A stretch of 64,000 nt of DNA from Nocardia albiluteola (GCF_018860155.1 NZ_JAHKNI010000017.1:62001-126000); one strand, 5' to 3'; counted from the stretch's first letter, positions 16,711 to 25,942 are shown. The notes: a model not told the origin generated them from the letters alone. A program made the numbers and translations.

Positions 16711-16905
16711 ATGCGGCGATTGATCCTAGGCGTGGTTGGGGTGGTGCTGATCCTGCTCGGAGGGCTGTGGGTCGGTCAGGGCACCGGCGCCGTGCACGGT
16801 TCGCCCATGACCGGCCACTCCCAGTGGACCTACATCGGCATCGTCCTCATCGTTGTCGGCGTCGCGGCCCTGGTGGTGACGGTGATGCGATCCTGGGCCC
16901 GATGA
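16711..16905 (+). CDS. Small two-helix membrane protein
   Basis: 64 aa with two hydrophobic segments (about 3-22 and 40-59) joined by a short polar loop with GTGAVHGSPMTGHSQW. The ATG at 16711 follows a strong AGGAGGA at 16701-16707. I do not recognise a function, but similar short proteins with a GSPMxGHSxW loop are common in actinomycetes to my memory. It is convergent with the fucose cluster. Confidence 0.75.
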   Translation: MRRLILGVVGVVLILLGGLWVGQGTGAVHGSPMTGHSQWTYIGIVLIVVGVAALVVTVMRSWAR

Positions 16906-16909
16906 GGAA

Positions 16910-17755
16910 TCAGGCCGCCCGGAACGTCTGGCGCATGCGCCCGATGCCCTCGATCTCGAGCTCGACGACGTCGCCGGGCCGCAGGTAGGGGAAGCGGCCC
17001 GAAAGCGCCACGCCCTCCGGGGTTCCGGTGTTGATGACATCGCCCGGCTCCAGCACCGCGTACTGGGACAGGTGCCAGACCAGATAGGCCACATCGAAGA
17101 TCAGGTCGGCGGTCGTGGAGTCCTGGCGGGGTTCGCCGTTGACGAAGGAGCGCAGCCGCAGATCTTTCGGGTTCAGCTCGGACGCGGGCACCAGCGCCGG
17201 GCCCAACGGGTTGAAGGTCTCGCAGCACTTGCCCTTGGACCACTGCCCGCCGGACTGCTCCAGCTGGAAGGCGCGTTCGGACACATCGTTGGAGATAGCG
17301 TATCCCGCAACGTATTTCATCGCTTCCTCGGGCGAATCCAGGTAGCGGGCGCGGGCGCCGATCACCACCGCGAGCTCCACCTCCCAGTCGGTCTTCGCCG
17401 AGCCGCGCGGGATCAGTACGTCGTCGTACGGGCCGACCACCGTGTTGGGTGTCTTGAAGAACAGCACCGGGATCTTCGGCGGCTCGGAGCCGGACTCGGC
17501 GGCGTGCGCGGCGTAGTTCATGCCGATGCACCACACCGCCTGCGGGCGCGCGATCGGCGCGCCGATGCGCTCGCCGGAGATATCCGCGGGGGACAGGGTT
17601 CCCGCGGCCAGCGCCGCGGCCACCGCCGAGATCCCGTCGGCCGCAAGGAATTCACCGTCGATGTCCCGAGTGAGAGGGGACAGGTCGTAGGCCTGCTCCC
17701 CGTCGACGACGACCGGGCGTTCCGCGCCGGCCGCGCCGACCCGCTGCAACTTCAT
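16910..17755 (-). CDS. Fumarylacetoacetate hydrolase family protein, probable 2,4-diketo-3-deoxy-L-fuconate hydrolase
   Basis: 281 aa. The conserved FAH core begins at IGMNYAAHAAESG and includes FFKTPNTVVGP, TDWEVELAVVIG (metal-binding glutamates), and GYAISNDVSERAFQ, ending with the VINTGTPEGVAL and LRPGDVVELEIEGIG strands. FAH proteins cleave carbon-carbon bonds next to keto groups using Mg2+. In the L-fucose route the family member splits 2,4-diketo-3-deoxy-L-fuconate to pyruvate and L-lactate. Its ATG overlaps the lactonase stop by 4 nt. Automatic annotation might call it ureidoglycolate lyase; the neighbours argue against that. Confidence 0.85.
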   Translation of the reverse strand: MKLQRVGAAGAERPVVVDGEQAYDLSPLTRDIDGEFLAADGISAVAAALAAGTLSPADISGERIGAPIARPQAVWCIGMNYAAHAAESGSEPPKIPVLFFKTPNTVVGPYDDVLIPRGSAKTDWEVELAVVIGARARYLDSPEEAMKYVAGYAISNDVSERAFQLEQSGGQWSKGKCCETFNPLGPALVPASELNPKDLRLRSFVNGEPRQDSTTADLIFDVAYLVWHLSQYAVLEPGDVINTGTPEGVALSGRFPYLRPGDVVELEIEGIGRMRQTFRAA

Positions 17756-18648
17756 GCACTGACTCCTTCACTCGGGAACTGGGTGGTACCCGCCGGGGCG
17801 GGAAGCTGATAGACACGCGCCGCGGTGGTCCACAGCACGCGGGCGCGGTCGTCGGCGGACAGGCCCGCCAGGCTACCGTGGGTGGCCCGCCAGACCTCGC
17901 GGTAGGACGCGGCGGTGAGGGTGAACGGCCAATCGCCGCCGACCATCAGCCGGTCGGGCCCGAAGACCGCGAGGGCGTGATCGACATATCGCTGCCAGTC
18001 TGCGGCGGTGAACCCGGGCTCGGAAACCGTTGCCAGGCCGGAGATCTTGGCCACCACATTCGGCGCCGCGGCCGCGGCGGCCAGCAGATCCGCCCACGGC
18101 TGCCACTCGCCGGCGGCGATCGGCGGCTTGCCCAGATGGTCGAGAACCACCGTCAGCGTGGGATGTTCGGCGGCGATCACCGGGACCTGGGCCAGCAGTC
18201 CGAGGGTCTCGGCCACCGCGTCGAAACACAGTCCGGCCTCGGCCAGCATCGCCAGGCTCCGCGACACCTCGGGGCGTAGCAGGTATGCCGGATCGGGGTC
18301 GCGATGGATCATGTGGCGTACCCCGGCGAATCGGGGCCCGCGCAGCCGCGCCAGCTCGGCGGCGGTGCCGTCGGGATCGTGCAGGGGCAGCCATCCGACC
18401 ACCGTGGCCGGGCGGGGCGCCGCGGCGGCGGCGTCCAGCAGGGCGTGGGTCTCGGCGAGCGAATCCGAGGCCTGCACCAGCACCAGCGCCCCGATGCCGT
18501 GCTCGGCCAGCTGCGGCTCGAGGTCGTTGAGGGTGTAAGTTCGATATAAAACATCCGATGTTTTTGTGAGCCAGTCGTACTCGACGTGGAATTTTCCGCC
18601 GTCGATGTCCCAGATATGGACATGGGCGTCTACAGTCATCGGAGGCAT
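17752..18648 (-). CDS. Amidohydrolase family 2 protein, probable L-fuconolactonase
   Basis: 298 aa TIM-barrel hydrolase. The N-terminal VDAHVHIWD motif holds two metal-site histidines, then GVRHMIHRDPD (about 109-119), VLDHLGKPPI (about 170-179) and the late GGDWPFT (about 241-247) aspartate motif. This family includes lactonases for L-rhamnono- and L-fucono-lactone. It opens the lactone made by the sugar dehydrogenase. A 17-bp perfect palindrome lies inside its codons 29-34. ATG 18648 or 18639 are both possible starts. It is divergent from the GntR gene with only 32 bp between them. Confidence 0.85.
   Translation of the reverse strand: MPPMTVDAHVHIWDIDGGKFHVEYDWLTKTSDVLYRTYTLNDLEPQLAEHGIGALVLVQASDSLAETHALLDAAAAAPRPATVVGWLPLHDPDGTAAELARLRGPRFAGVRHMIHRDPDPAYLLRPEVSRSLAMLAEAGLCFDAVAETLGLLAQVPVIAAEHPTLTVVLDHLGKPPIAAGEWQPWADLLAAAAAAPNVVAKISGLATVSEPGFTAADWQRYVDHALAVFGPDRLMVGGDWPFTLTAASYREVWRATHGSLAGLSADDRARVLWTTAARVYQLPAPAGTTQFPSEGVSA
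18548..18564. promoter_or_regulatory. FadR/GntR-type operator, perfect palindrome
   Basis: AAAACATCCGATGTTTT is a perfect 17-bp palindrome centred on 18556. The core ACATCSGATGT is repeated at 25985-25995 and as a half site at 26097-26105, all in this catabolic cluster. It lies inside the start of the lactonase gene and about 120 bp before the divergent regulator gene, so it could act on both. Confidence 0.65.
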
Positions 18649-18680
18649 GTGTTCACATCCTCGGAAGCGAAGGTACGGGT

Positions 18681-19349
18681 TTGTCGGTCACGGACGATGC
18701 GATAGCGAAAATCAAGGCGATGATCGTCTCGGGCGATCTGCGCCCGGGTTCCCGGCTGCCGCGCGAGGCCGATCTTGCCGCCGAACTCGGCGTGTCGCGA
18801 AATTCGCTGCGGGAGGCCGTGCGGGCGCTGTCGCTCGTGCGGATCCTGGATGTGCGTCAGGGCGACGGCACGTATGTGTCCAGCCTGGAACCGAATTCGC
18901 TGCTGGACGCGATGAGCTTCCTGCTGGAATTCCATCAGGACGACTCGGTGCTCGACATCCTGGGAGTGCGCCGGATTCTCGAGCCGGCGGCCACGGCCAT
19001 TGCGGCGCAGCGGATGTCCGACGCGGAGATCGCCGAGCTGCGCACGCTGGTCCAGCCCGAGGGTGCCTCGGTCACCGATCTGGTCGCGTTGGACCTGAAC
19101 TTCCATGCCGCCATCGCGGCCGGATCGGGCAACAAGGTGCTTGCCTCGCTGCTGGATTCGCTGTCGATGCCGACCACGCGCGCGCGGATCTGGCGCGGTA
19201 TCACCGAGGAGGGGGCGTTCGAGCGGACCGTGTCCGAGCACCGCGGCATCTGCGATGCCATTGCCGCGCGCGATCCGCAGCTGGCACAGGCGCGGGCGCT
19301 GGCGCACGTCGCGGGGGTCATGGAGTGGCTGCAGCGGGCCGCGGGCTGA
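18681..19349 (+). CDS. GntR-family (FadR subfamily) transcriptional regulator
   Basis: 222 aa. Residues about 1-70 form the winged helix, with SRLPREADLAAELGVSRNSL and REAVRALSLVRILDVRQGDGTYV including the wing. The rest is an FCD ligand domain with the ILGVRRILEP, DLNFHAAIA and SEHRGICDAI helices that place metal or ligand contacts (D, H, H). The start is TTG at 18681 with GAAGG a few bases upstream; no ATG or GTG is available near the domain start. It probably represses the fucose genes through the ACATCSGATGT sites, and a sugar acid intermediate is the likely inducer. Confidence 0.88.
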   Translation: MSVTDDAIAKIKAMIVSGDLRPGSRLPREADLAAELGVSRNSLREAVRALSLVRILDVRQGDGTYVSSLEPNSLLDAMSFLLEFHQDDSVLDILGVRRILEPAATAIAAQRMSDAEIAELRTLVQPEGASVTDLVALDLNFHAAIAAGSGNKVLASLLDSLSMPTTRARIWRGITEEGAFERTVSEHRGICDAIAARDPQLAQARALAHVAGVMEWLQRAAG

Positions 19350-19459
19350 GACGGTAACGCAGGGCTGGGCGTGGTGACCGGTCCGGGGGTGGTGAGGGAC
19401 GTGGTGCGCGGGCCGGCAGCAGGAAGATCCGCGGTGTGTCGTGGCCTCGGGGGTGCATC

Positions 19460-20413
19460 TCACCAGAGCGCCCCGCCGTCGAGTTCGGCCCACAGTTCCT
19501 CGGGTACTGGAATGTTCAGCATCGCGACGCTGTCCTCGATCTCCGCACGCGTGCCCGACCCCAGCACGATCGCGTGCACTGCCGGATGACGTCGCGGGAA
19601 CTGCATGGCCGCGGCCCGCAGCGGCACACCGTATGCGGCGCAGGCGGTTTCCATGGCCCGGGCCCGGGCGATGACCTCGGGATCGGCCGCGACGTAGTCG
19701 AAGGTGCCCTGCCGCAGCGGATCCGCCAGAATGCCGCTGTTGAGCACCCCGGCCACCAGCACCCGGACGCCGCGGCGCGCGCATTCGGGCAGCAGCTCGG
19801 CCTCAGCGCGCCGGTCCAGCAGTGAATACCGCCCGGCGATCAGCACCTGGTCGATTGGAGCCTCCCGGACGAACCGCAGCGCGGTCGCCACGTGATTCAC
19901 GCCGACCCCGATGTTTGTCGTCAGACCCTCCGCACGGATTCGCTCGAGCTCGGGAACGGCCTGCGCGAGCGCCTGTTCCATGTTCTCCTCGGGATCGTGG
20001 ATCAATAGCTGATCCACCCGGTCCAGGCCCAGTCGCAGCAGCGATTCCTCCAGCGAGCGCCGCACCCCGGTGGCCGAATAGTCCCGCCGACGTGAGCGTT
20101 TGGGCGCGCCGTAGAACTCCTCCGCGCCGTCGGGGGCGTCCGGGTCGTCGTAGAGCAGGCGGCCCACCTTGGTGGAGACTGTGTAGGCTGACCGGTCGCG
20201 GACGCGCAGGAACCGGCCCAGGCGCTCCTCGCTGAGCCCGCCGCCGTAGTGCGGCGCGGTGTCGAAGGCGCGGATTCCATTGTCCCAGGCGGTGTTCAGC
20301 GCATCTGTTGCGCCGACCTCGTCCACCGCGCGGTACAGCCCGGCATAGCCCGCCCCGCCGAGCACAACACGCGTGACCGACGGTCCCGGCATCCGCGGAT
20401 CTGCCGCGGTCAT
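19460..20413 (-). CDS. Aldo/keto reductase, probable L-fucose (D-threo-aldose) 1-dehydrogenase
   Basis: 317 aa from the chosen ATG at 20413; a GTG at 20425 and an ATG at 20509 are in frame upstream without better ribosome sites. The barrel starts with VVLGGAGYAGLY, then AFDTAPHYGGGLSEERLGRFL (catalytic Asp and Tyr), VSTKVGRLL (catalytic Lys) and LLIHDPEENMEQAL (His). GVGVNH and VLIAGRYSLLD precede the C-terminal cofactor strand with IVLGSGT. This is the AKR branch that includes NAD(P)-dependent L-fucose dehydrogenases, giving the lactone substrate of the neighbouring lactonase. Confidence 0.85.
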   Translation of the reverse strand: MTAADPRMPGPSVTRVVLGGAGYAGLYRAVDEVGATDALNTAWDNGIRAFDTAPHYGGGLSEERLGRFLRVRDRSAYTVSTKVGRLLYDDPDAPDGAEEFYGAPKRSRRRDYSATGVRRSLEESLLRLGLDRVDQLLIHDPEENMEQALAQAVPELERIRAEGLTTNIGVGVNHVATALRFVREAPIDQVLIAGRYSLLDRRAEAELLPECARRGVRVLVAGVLNSGILADPLRQGTFDYVAADPEVIARARAMETACAAYGVPLRAAAMQFPRRHPAVHAIVLGSGTRAEIEDSVAMLNIPVPEELWAELDGGALW

Positions 20414-20588
20414 CGGCTCATGCACGGCGTTGTCCTGTGCGTATCCGGTCGTAGGCCCGATCCCGGTGCCGCCCTCGTTCCTCGTCGGCGGGCAGCGCGC
20501 AACGCACACGGTGATCCTGGCTCGCCCCTGGCTGGGAGCCGTTGTCGACCAGTGGATTCCGGTCGGGGGCCGGGAATACCCGCGCCCC

Positions 20589-20924
20589 TCATTTGCCGGA
20601 CTCCGCGGGGTTCAGCTCCCACACCACTGGCAGTCCAGCGTTGCCGTCCGAATAGTCGTGCGGCACATCCAGATAACCGCCCATCCGCGCCTGCCAGGCG
20701 ATGTTCACCGGCAGGTCGGCCAGCCGCTCGAGCAGCAGCTCGTAGGACTCGCAGTCGATCACATGGAACAGGTCCAGCCCGCTGCGCCAGATCGTCCAGT
20801 CGGTGGCTCCCGCGGCGCGGATGGCGGCCACCAACTCGGGCGGGACCTCCCGGTGGGCGGCCTCGTATTCGGTTTCCGCGCCGGACTTTATCCTGGTGTG
20901 CAGAGCGATTCGCATCGTGCTCAC
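20589..20924 (-). CDS. L-rhamnose/L-fucose mutarotase family protein
   Basis: 111 aa ferredoxin-like fold protein of the RhaM family. It begins MRIALHTRIKSGAETEYEAAHREVPPEL, has the central DWTIWRSGLDLFHVIDCE strand pair and the aromatic NIAWQARMG segment. These proteins interconvert the alpha and beta anomers of 6-deoxy-L-sugars so the dehydrogenase receives the right one. The gene overlaps the permease stop by 4 nt, so it belongs to the importer operon. Confidence 0.88.
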   Translation of the reverse strand: MSTMRIALHTRIKSGAETEYEAAHREVPPELVAAIRAAGATDWTIWRSGLDLFHVIDCESYELLLERLADLPVNIAWQARMGGYLDVPHDYSDGNAGLPVVWELNPAESGK

Positions 20925-21943
20925 TCCTGCCGCCGGCCGCTGGCGATGCGGGTGATGACGAGGGCGACCAGAATCAGTGCGCCGTTGATGAATTTCAGCG
21001 AATCGGCGCTGACCCCGCCGTAGGACAGCAGCTTCTGGATCAGCGTCAGGATCAGGATCCCGAAGAACGCGCCCAGGACAGAGCCCCGCCCGCCGTTGAG
21101 CGAGACGCCGCCGATCACGCAGGCGGCGAAGACGTTGAAGATCATCCCGTCGCCCTGGGCGACCTGCACGCTGGCGAACTGCCCGGAGTAGATGAGCCCG
21201 CCGATCGCGGCGAGGGCCCCGGCGATGATCAGCACCGTGATCACCACGCGGTCCGTGCGGATGCCCGCCGCGCGGGCCGCGCCCTGATTGCCGCCCACCG
21301 CGTACAGCGCCCGCCCGGCGGTGGTGTAGTTGAGCGCCAGATAGCCGATCGCGAACAGCGCCAGGCAGACCAGCACGTTGATCGGCACCGCGCCGATATG
21401 TGAATTACCCAGCCACAGCACCGAATCGGGAATCTTGGTGAGCGTGAAGCCGCCGGTGAGGAAGGTCAGCAGGCCGCGCAGCGCGATCAGCATGGCCAGC
21501 GTGACGATGAATCCGTTGAGCCCGAATCGCACGATCAGCAGCCCGTTCACCAGGCCGACGGCCAGGCCGACCAGCAGGGCGATCGGGATCGTCATCCACG
21601 GGGAGGCCCAGGTGAAGGCGCCGACCTTGGCGGTGCCCATGGTGACCCAGATCGCGACTCCCGGCGCCAGGCCGAAGGTCGATTCCAGCGACAGGTCCAT
21701 GTAGCCGACCACCAGCACCAGCACCTCGGCCAGCACCAGCAGCGCGATGCCGCTCATGGTCGTGAGCACATTGGTCAGGTTGGCCGTGGAGACGAAGCTC
21801 GAGTTGATGAAGTACCCGACGATCAGCACCAGCACGATCGGCGGAACCAGCAGGAAATCACGGAGCGCGCCCCAGCGCAGGGCTGGCCGCGGGCGCGGGG
21901 CGGTCGCCTCCGCGGCGTCGGATCCGGTCGCGATCTGCGTCAT
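20921..21943 (-). CDS. ABC sugar transporter permease (RbsC/FrcC family)
   Basis: 340 aa with about ten membrane segments. The family signature near the cytoplasmic coupling region is visible as GRALYAVGGNQGAARAAGIRTDRV (about 217-240). It starts one base after the TAA of the ATPase gene. A cytoplasmic N-terminal tail rich in alanine and proline precedes TM1. It forms the membrane channel of the importer encoded at 20921-24593 and most likely takes up L-fucose. Confidence 0.88.
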   Translation of the reverse strand: MTQIATGSDAAEATAPRPRPALRWGALRDFLLVPPIVLVLIVGYFINSSFVSTANLTNVLTTMSGIALLVLAEVLVLVVGYMDLSLESTFGLAPGVAIWVTMGTAKVGAFTWASPWMTIPIALLVGLAVGLVNGLLIVRFGLNGFIVTLAMLIALRGLLTFLTGGFTLTKIPDSVLWLGNSHIGAVPINVLVCLALFAIGYLALNYTTAGRALYAVGGNQGAARAAGIRTDRVVITVLIIAGALAAIGGLIYSGQFASVQVAQGDGMIFNVFAACVIGGVSLNGGRGSVLGAFFGILILTLIQKLLSYGGVSADSLKFINGALILVALVITRIASGRRQE

Positions 21944-21944
21944 G

Positions 21945-23483
21945 TTAGTTGAGTCCTTCCATGGCGGCGACCAGTTCCCGGTCGTCCCAGCCCTTCTCGT
22001 ATTCGGCGTGCATGCTGCCCTGGAACATGACGTGCACGCGGTCGCAATCGCGAAGGTCGTCGAGCTCGTCGGAGACGACCAGCACCGCGGTGCCGCGGTC
22101 GGCCACGGCCCGCACGACCTCGAGCAGGGTCTGCTTGGATCGCACGTCGACACCGGCGGTGGGGGTGATCAGCACCAGCACCGCGGGGTCGGTGGCCAGC
22201 GCGCGGGCGAATACGACCTTCTGCTGATTGCCGCCGGACAGTTCGGAGACGCCCTGCGCCGGGCCCTCGGTCTTGATGTCCAGATCCCCGATCGCGGTGC
22301 GCACCAGGGCATCGCGGGTGTGGCGGGACAGCAGGCCCAGCGTGCCGAGCTTGCGGGGCACGGTGAGGGTGGCGTTGTCGGCCACGCTCATCCCCAGGAC
22401 CAGGCCCTCGTCGTGCCGGTCGCGGGGCACGAATCCGATCCCGGCGTCCAGCGCCGCACGAACCCCGCTGCGGCGCAGCGGAACTCCTTGCACGCTCACC
22501 GATCCGCCGCTCGCGCGCCGCAATCCGACGATCGTCTCGGCCACCTCGACGCGGCCGCTGCTGCCACCCCCGGCCAGCCCGACCATCTCGCCGGGCCGGA
22601 CCTCGAGCCCCACATCGGCGAATTCGCCGGTGCGGGTGAGCTTTTCCAGTCTCAGCGCCGGGGCGGCGGAGAGATCGGGCCGCTCCCTCGGCACCGCCTG
22701 GACGAGCTCGGTCGAGTCGCCGGTCATGGCGGCGATCAGCTCCGGTTTGCCCAGCTCAGCCACCGGGGCGGTGATCACATGCCGCGCATCGCGGAAAACC
22801 GTGACGTCGGAACAGATCTCGTAGGTCTCGTCCAGGTGATGGGAGATGAACAGGAAGGTCACCCCCTGCGCCTGCAGGTCCCGGATGCGCGTGAACAGCC
22901 GCTTGATCGCCGCGCCGTCCAGCTGCGCGGTCGGCTCGTCCAGGATGATGAACCGGGTTCCGTGCGAGAGCGAGCGGGCGATCTCCACCAGCTGCCGGTT
23001 CTCCACGGACAGCTCGCGGGCTGGAGTGTTCACGTCCACGGGCACCGACCAGGTGTCCAGCAGCTCCCGGGCCCGCGTCTTCATGGTGCGCCAGTTGATT
23101 ATTCGCCCGCCCAGACCCTGCCGGTTGATGAACAGATTCTCCGCCACCGACAGGTCCGGGATGATCGTCGAATGCTGGTACACACATGCCACCCGGGAGC
23201 GCCAGGCGTCGCGGTCGCCCGGCGCGGGCGCGGGGCTGCCCTGGAAGCGCACCTCCCCCTCATCAGGAGCTGCGAGTCCGGTCAGGATCGATACCAGCGT
23301 CGACTTCCCGGCGCCGTTCCGGCCGACCAGGGCGTGGGTCCGCCCGGCGGTCACCGCCAGCTGGACTCCGTTCAGAGCGATGTTGCGGCCGAATCGCTTG
23401 GTGACGCCGATCGCTTCCGCGATCGGCGCCCCGGCGACCGGCGTGTGTTCCGAATCGGGTTCGGGCACTGCGGTTTCCGTCAC
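21945..23483 (-). CDS. ABC sugar transporter ATP-binding protein (two ABC domains)
   Basis: 512 aa with two tandem nucleotide-binding domains, as in RbsA/MglA. Domain 1 has Walker A GRNGAGKST (about 54-62), the signature region LSVENRQLVEIARSL and Walker B RFIILDEPTAQLD. Domain 2 has a degenerate Walker A (GGGSSGRVEVAETI), an intact LSGGNQQKVVFARAL signature and a Walker B in VLVLITPTAGVD, where the usual glutamate is threonine or missing. Such asymmetry is normal for this family. It sits between the solute-binding lipoprotein and permease genes. Confidence 0.9.
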   Translation of the reverse strand: MTETAVPEPDSEHTPVAGAPIAEAIGVTKRFGRNIALNGVQLAVTAGRTHALVGRNGAGKSTLVSILTGLAAPDEGEVRFQGSPAPAPGDRDAWRSRVACVYQHSTIIPDLSVAENLFINRQGLGGRIINWRTMKTRARELLDTWSVPVDVNTPARELSVENRQLVEIARSLSHGTRFIILDEPTAQLDGAAIKRLFTRIRDLQAQGVTFLFISHHLDETYEICSDVTVFRDARHVITAPVAELGKPELIAAMTGDSTELVQAVPRERPDLSAAPALRLEKLTRTGEFADVGLEVRPGEMVGLAGGGSSGRVEVAETIVGLRRASGGSVSVQGVPLRRSGVRAALDAGIGFVPRDRHDEGLVLGMSVADNATLTVPRKLGTLGLLSRHTRDALVRTAIGDLDIKTEGPAQGVSELSGGNQQKVVFARALATDPAVLVLITPTAGVDVRSKQTLLEVVRAVADRGTAVLVVSDELDDLRDCDRVHVMFQGSMHAEYEKGWDDRELVAAMEGLN

Positions 23484-23501
23484 TACATACCGGCCTGTTG
23501 A

Positions 23502-24593
23502 TCAGTGCCCGCCACGACCCCAGAGGCTGGGGTCCGTGGTGGGCAGGGTGTCCATGTCGCCGACCTTGCCGCCGGCGCGGGTGACGACCGGCGCGGGCAG
23601 CTGATCCTCGAGCTGGCCGTTCACGCCGGTGTCCACGATCGTGGAGTTGTGGTCGGTGGGGCCGGGGGCGAACTTCTTGCCCTCGGTGGCGGCCTTGGCG
23701 TAGTAGACCGCGTACTGGGCGTACTGGTCCGCGGGCTGGGAGATCGTCGCGTCCATCTGGCCGCTGTCGATGGCGTCGAGCTCGGCCTTGACCCCGTCGT
23801 TCGACACGATCGTAATATGGCCGGGCTGGCCGGCCTTGACCAGCTTGTTCTCCCGCTGCAACAGCGCGACGGTGGGCTGCAGGTAGATGCTGGCCTGCAT
23901 GTAGATGCCGTTGATGTCGGGATCGGTGAGCAGCTTGTCCTGCAGGCCGGACACGGCCTTGTCGGGCTTCCACTCGGTGGGGATCTCGATCACCTTGATG
24001 CCGGGATATTTCGACTTCATGCAGTCGGCGAAGGCCTCCGAGCGGTCGCGACCGTTGATCGAGGTCAGATCGCCCTGGAACTCCACGACCTTGCCGGTTC
24101 CGTGCAGCGTTTCGCCCAGGTAGGTGCAGGACTTGGTGCCGTAGGCACGGTTGTCCGCGCGCACCACCATGTAGGCGCCGCCGCTGTCGGGGCGCGTGTC
24201 GACGCTGACCACCGGGACGTTCTTCGCGGCCGCGTCGGCCAGCGCCGGCTTGACCGCGGCGGTGTCCTGCGGCGCGATGATCAGGGCCTTGACGCTCTTC
24301 GACAGCAGCGTGTCCACATTGGACTTGAGACGGTTGGAATCGTTGTCCGAGGAGGTGTTCGACAGCTTCACCCCGGCCGCGGCGGCCTTGGGGCCCATGT
24401 ATCCGGCGTAGGCGCTCCAGAAGTCGGTGTCCGAGCGGGGCTGGTCGGCCCCGACGAGGACGCCGTTGTCCGCGCCGTTGCCGACGTTGACCGCGGGAGC
24501 CGCACTGCTACCGGTGGATTGGCGTGAGCAGCCCGCGGCCGGGGCGACGAGCAGCGCGGCGGCCAATGCCGCGCCGATGATCCTGGTGTTCAT
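23502..24593 (-). CDS. Sugar ABC transporter substrate-binding lipoprotein
   Basis: 363 aa. A signal peptide MNTRIIGAALAAALLVAPAAGC ends in a lipobox (APAAGC) so the mature protein is anchored by the cysteine. The rest is a two-lobe periplasmic binding protein of the ribose type with LIIAPQDTAAVKPAL and VPVVSVDTRPDSG hinge segments. ATG 24593 is preceded by AAAGGAG about 11 nt upstream and overlaps the fuconate dehydratase stop (ATGA). An earlier in-frame ATG at 24656 would bury the signal peptide and is rejected. Confidence 0.9.
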   Translation of the reverse strand: MNTRIIGAALAAALLVAPAAGCSRQSTGSSAAPAVNVGNGADNGVLVGADQPRSDTDFWSAYAGYMGPKAAAAGVKLSNTSSDNDSNRLKSNVDTLLSKSVKALIIAPQDTAAVKPALADAAAKNVPVVSVDTRPDSGGAYMVVRADNRAYGTKSCTYLGETLHGTGKVVEFQGDLTSINGRDRSEAFADCMKSKYPGIKVIEIPTEWKPDKAVSGLQDKLLTDPDINGIYMQASIYLQPTVALLQRENKLVKAGQPGHITIVSNDGVKAELDAIDSGQMDATISQPADQYAQYAVYYAKAATEGKKFAPGPTDHNSTIVDTGVNGQLEDQLPAPVVTRAGGKVGDMDTLPTTDPSLWGRGGH

Positions 24594-25942
24594 GAGTTTC
24601 CGTGCTCCTTTGGCGGATTCTGGGCTGCTGGTAGAGAAGTGGTCGGAGTCTGCCACGCGGCGCCGTCCGGATAGCTGTATTCGGCGAGCGAGGCCGGCAG
24701 CATTTCCGCGCTGAAACCCGGTGCACGCGGGGCACGATAGCGCCCGCGGTCGATCCGCACCGGTTCGCGGAAGTGTTCGTGCAGGTGATCGACGAATTCG
24801 ATGGCGCGACCGTCCATGGTGCCCGAGATCGCGGCATAGTCGATCATCGCCAGGTGCTGCACCAGCTCACACAGCCCCACCCCGCCGGCGTGCGGGATCA
24901 CCGGGACGCCGAACTTGGCGGCCAGCAACAGGATTGCCAGGTTCTCGTTGACGCCACCGACCCGGGCGGCGTCGATTTGCAACACGTCGACCGCATCGGC
25001 CTGCAGCAGCTGCTTGAACAGGATCCGGTTCTGGCCGTGCTCACCGGTCGAGATGCGCACTCCCGCAACGCCCCTGCGGATCGCGGCGTGGCCGAGGATG
25101 TCGTCGGGGCTGGTGGGCTCCTCGACCCAGGACAGCCGAGCGGGTGCCAGCCGCGAAATCCACTCCACCGCCTCGGCGACGCCCCAGCGCTGGTTGGCAT
25201 CCACGGCCAGGCCGATATCGGGGCCGATGGCCTCGCGGGCGATCTTGACCCGCCGCGCGTCCTCCTCGACGTCGCGGCCGACCTTGATCTTGATGGTGCC
25301 GAATCCCTCCGCGACCGCCTGCTGCGCCAGGCGCGTCAGCTTGGCGTCGGAGTAGCCCAGCCAGCCCGCGGACGTGGTGTAGGCCGGATACCCCTCGGCG
25401 AGTAGGTGTTTCGTGCGTTCCGCGCGGCCCGGTTCGGCGCGGCGGAGGATTTCCAGGGCCTCGTCCGGGGTGAGGGCATCGGTGAGGTAGCGGAAATCGA
25501 TGAGCCCGACGATCTGCTCCGGCGACATCTCCGAAACCAGCTGCCACACCGGCTTATCCGCGCGCTTGGCGGCCAGGTCCCATGCCGCGTTGATCACCGC
25601 GCCGATGGCCATGTGCATGACGCCCTTTTCCGGCCCCAGCCAGCGCAATTGGGAATCGGCGGTGAGCTCGCGAGCGAATCCGCCCAGATCGCCAAGGATT
25701 TCGTCGAGCTCCCGGCCGACGACCAGATGATGCAGGGCCTCGATCGCCACCCGCTGTACGTCGTTGCCGCGGCCGATGGTGAAGGCGAATCCGTGCCCCT
25801 CGAGCCCGTCCGGATCGTCGGTGCGCAGGATCACGTACGCCGCCGAATAGTCGGGATCGGGGTTCATGGCGTCGGAGCCGTCCAGCTGTGCCGACGTCGG
25901 GAACCGGACATCGAGCGTGTCCAGCGCCGTGAGGTGTGACAT
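24590..25942 (-). CDS. L-fuconate dehydratase (enolase superfamily)
   Basis: 450 aa member of the mandelate racemase group. It has the fuconate dehydratase hallmarks: DAMNPDPDYSAAYVIL near the start, GAVINAAWDLAAKRADKP (about 125-142), YPAYTTSAGWLGYSD (about 191-205), the FGTIKIKVG Lys-x-Lys base (about 220-228), VDANQRW (Asp metal ligand), WVEEPTSPDD (Glu) and ISTGEHGQN with the catalytic histidine region, ending with VIPHAGGVGLCELVQH. It removes water from L-fuconate to give 2-keto-3-deoxy-L-fuconate. ATG 25942 is favoured over the longer frame because GAGGA lies upstream. Confidence 0.92.
   Translation of the reverse strand: MSHLTALDTLDVRFPTSAQLDGSDAMNPDPDYSAAYVILRTDDPDGLEGHGFAFTIGRGNDVQRVAIEALHHLVVGRELDEILGDLGGFARELTADSQLRWLGPEKGVMHMAIGAVINAAWDLAAKRADKPVWQLVSEMSPEQIVGLIDFRYLTDALTPDEALEILRRAEPGRAERTKHLLAEGYPAYTTSAGWLGYSDAKLTRLAQQAVAEGFGTIKIKVGRDVEEDARRVKIAREAIGPDIGLAVDANQRWGVAEAVEWISRLAPARLSWVEEPTSPDDILGHAAIRRGVAGVRISTGEHGQNRILFKQLLQADAVDVLQIDAARVGGVNENLAILLLAAKFGVPVIPHAGGVGLCELVQHLAMIDYAAISGTMDGRAIEFVDHLHEHFREPVRIDRGRYRAPRAPGFSAEMLPASLAEYSYPDGAAWQTPTTSLPAAQNPPKEHGNS

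Noticed and set aside
21945..23483. Degenerate second Walker A as a sign of a broken ATPase
   Set aside because: Sugar importer ATPases of the RbsA/MglA type normally have a degenerate second domain.
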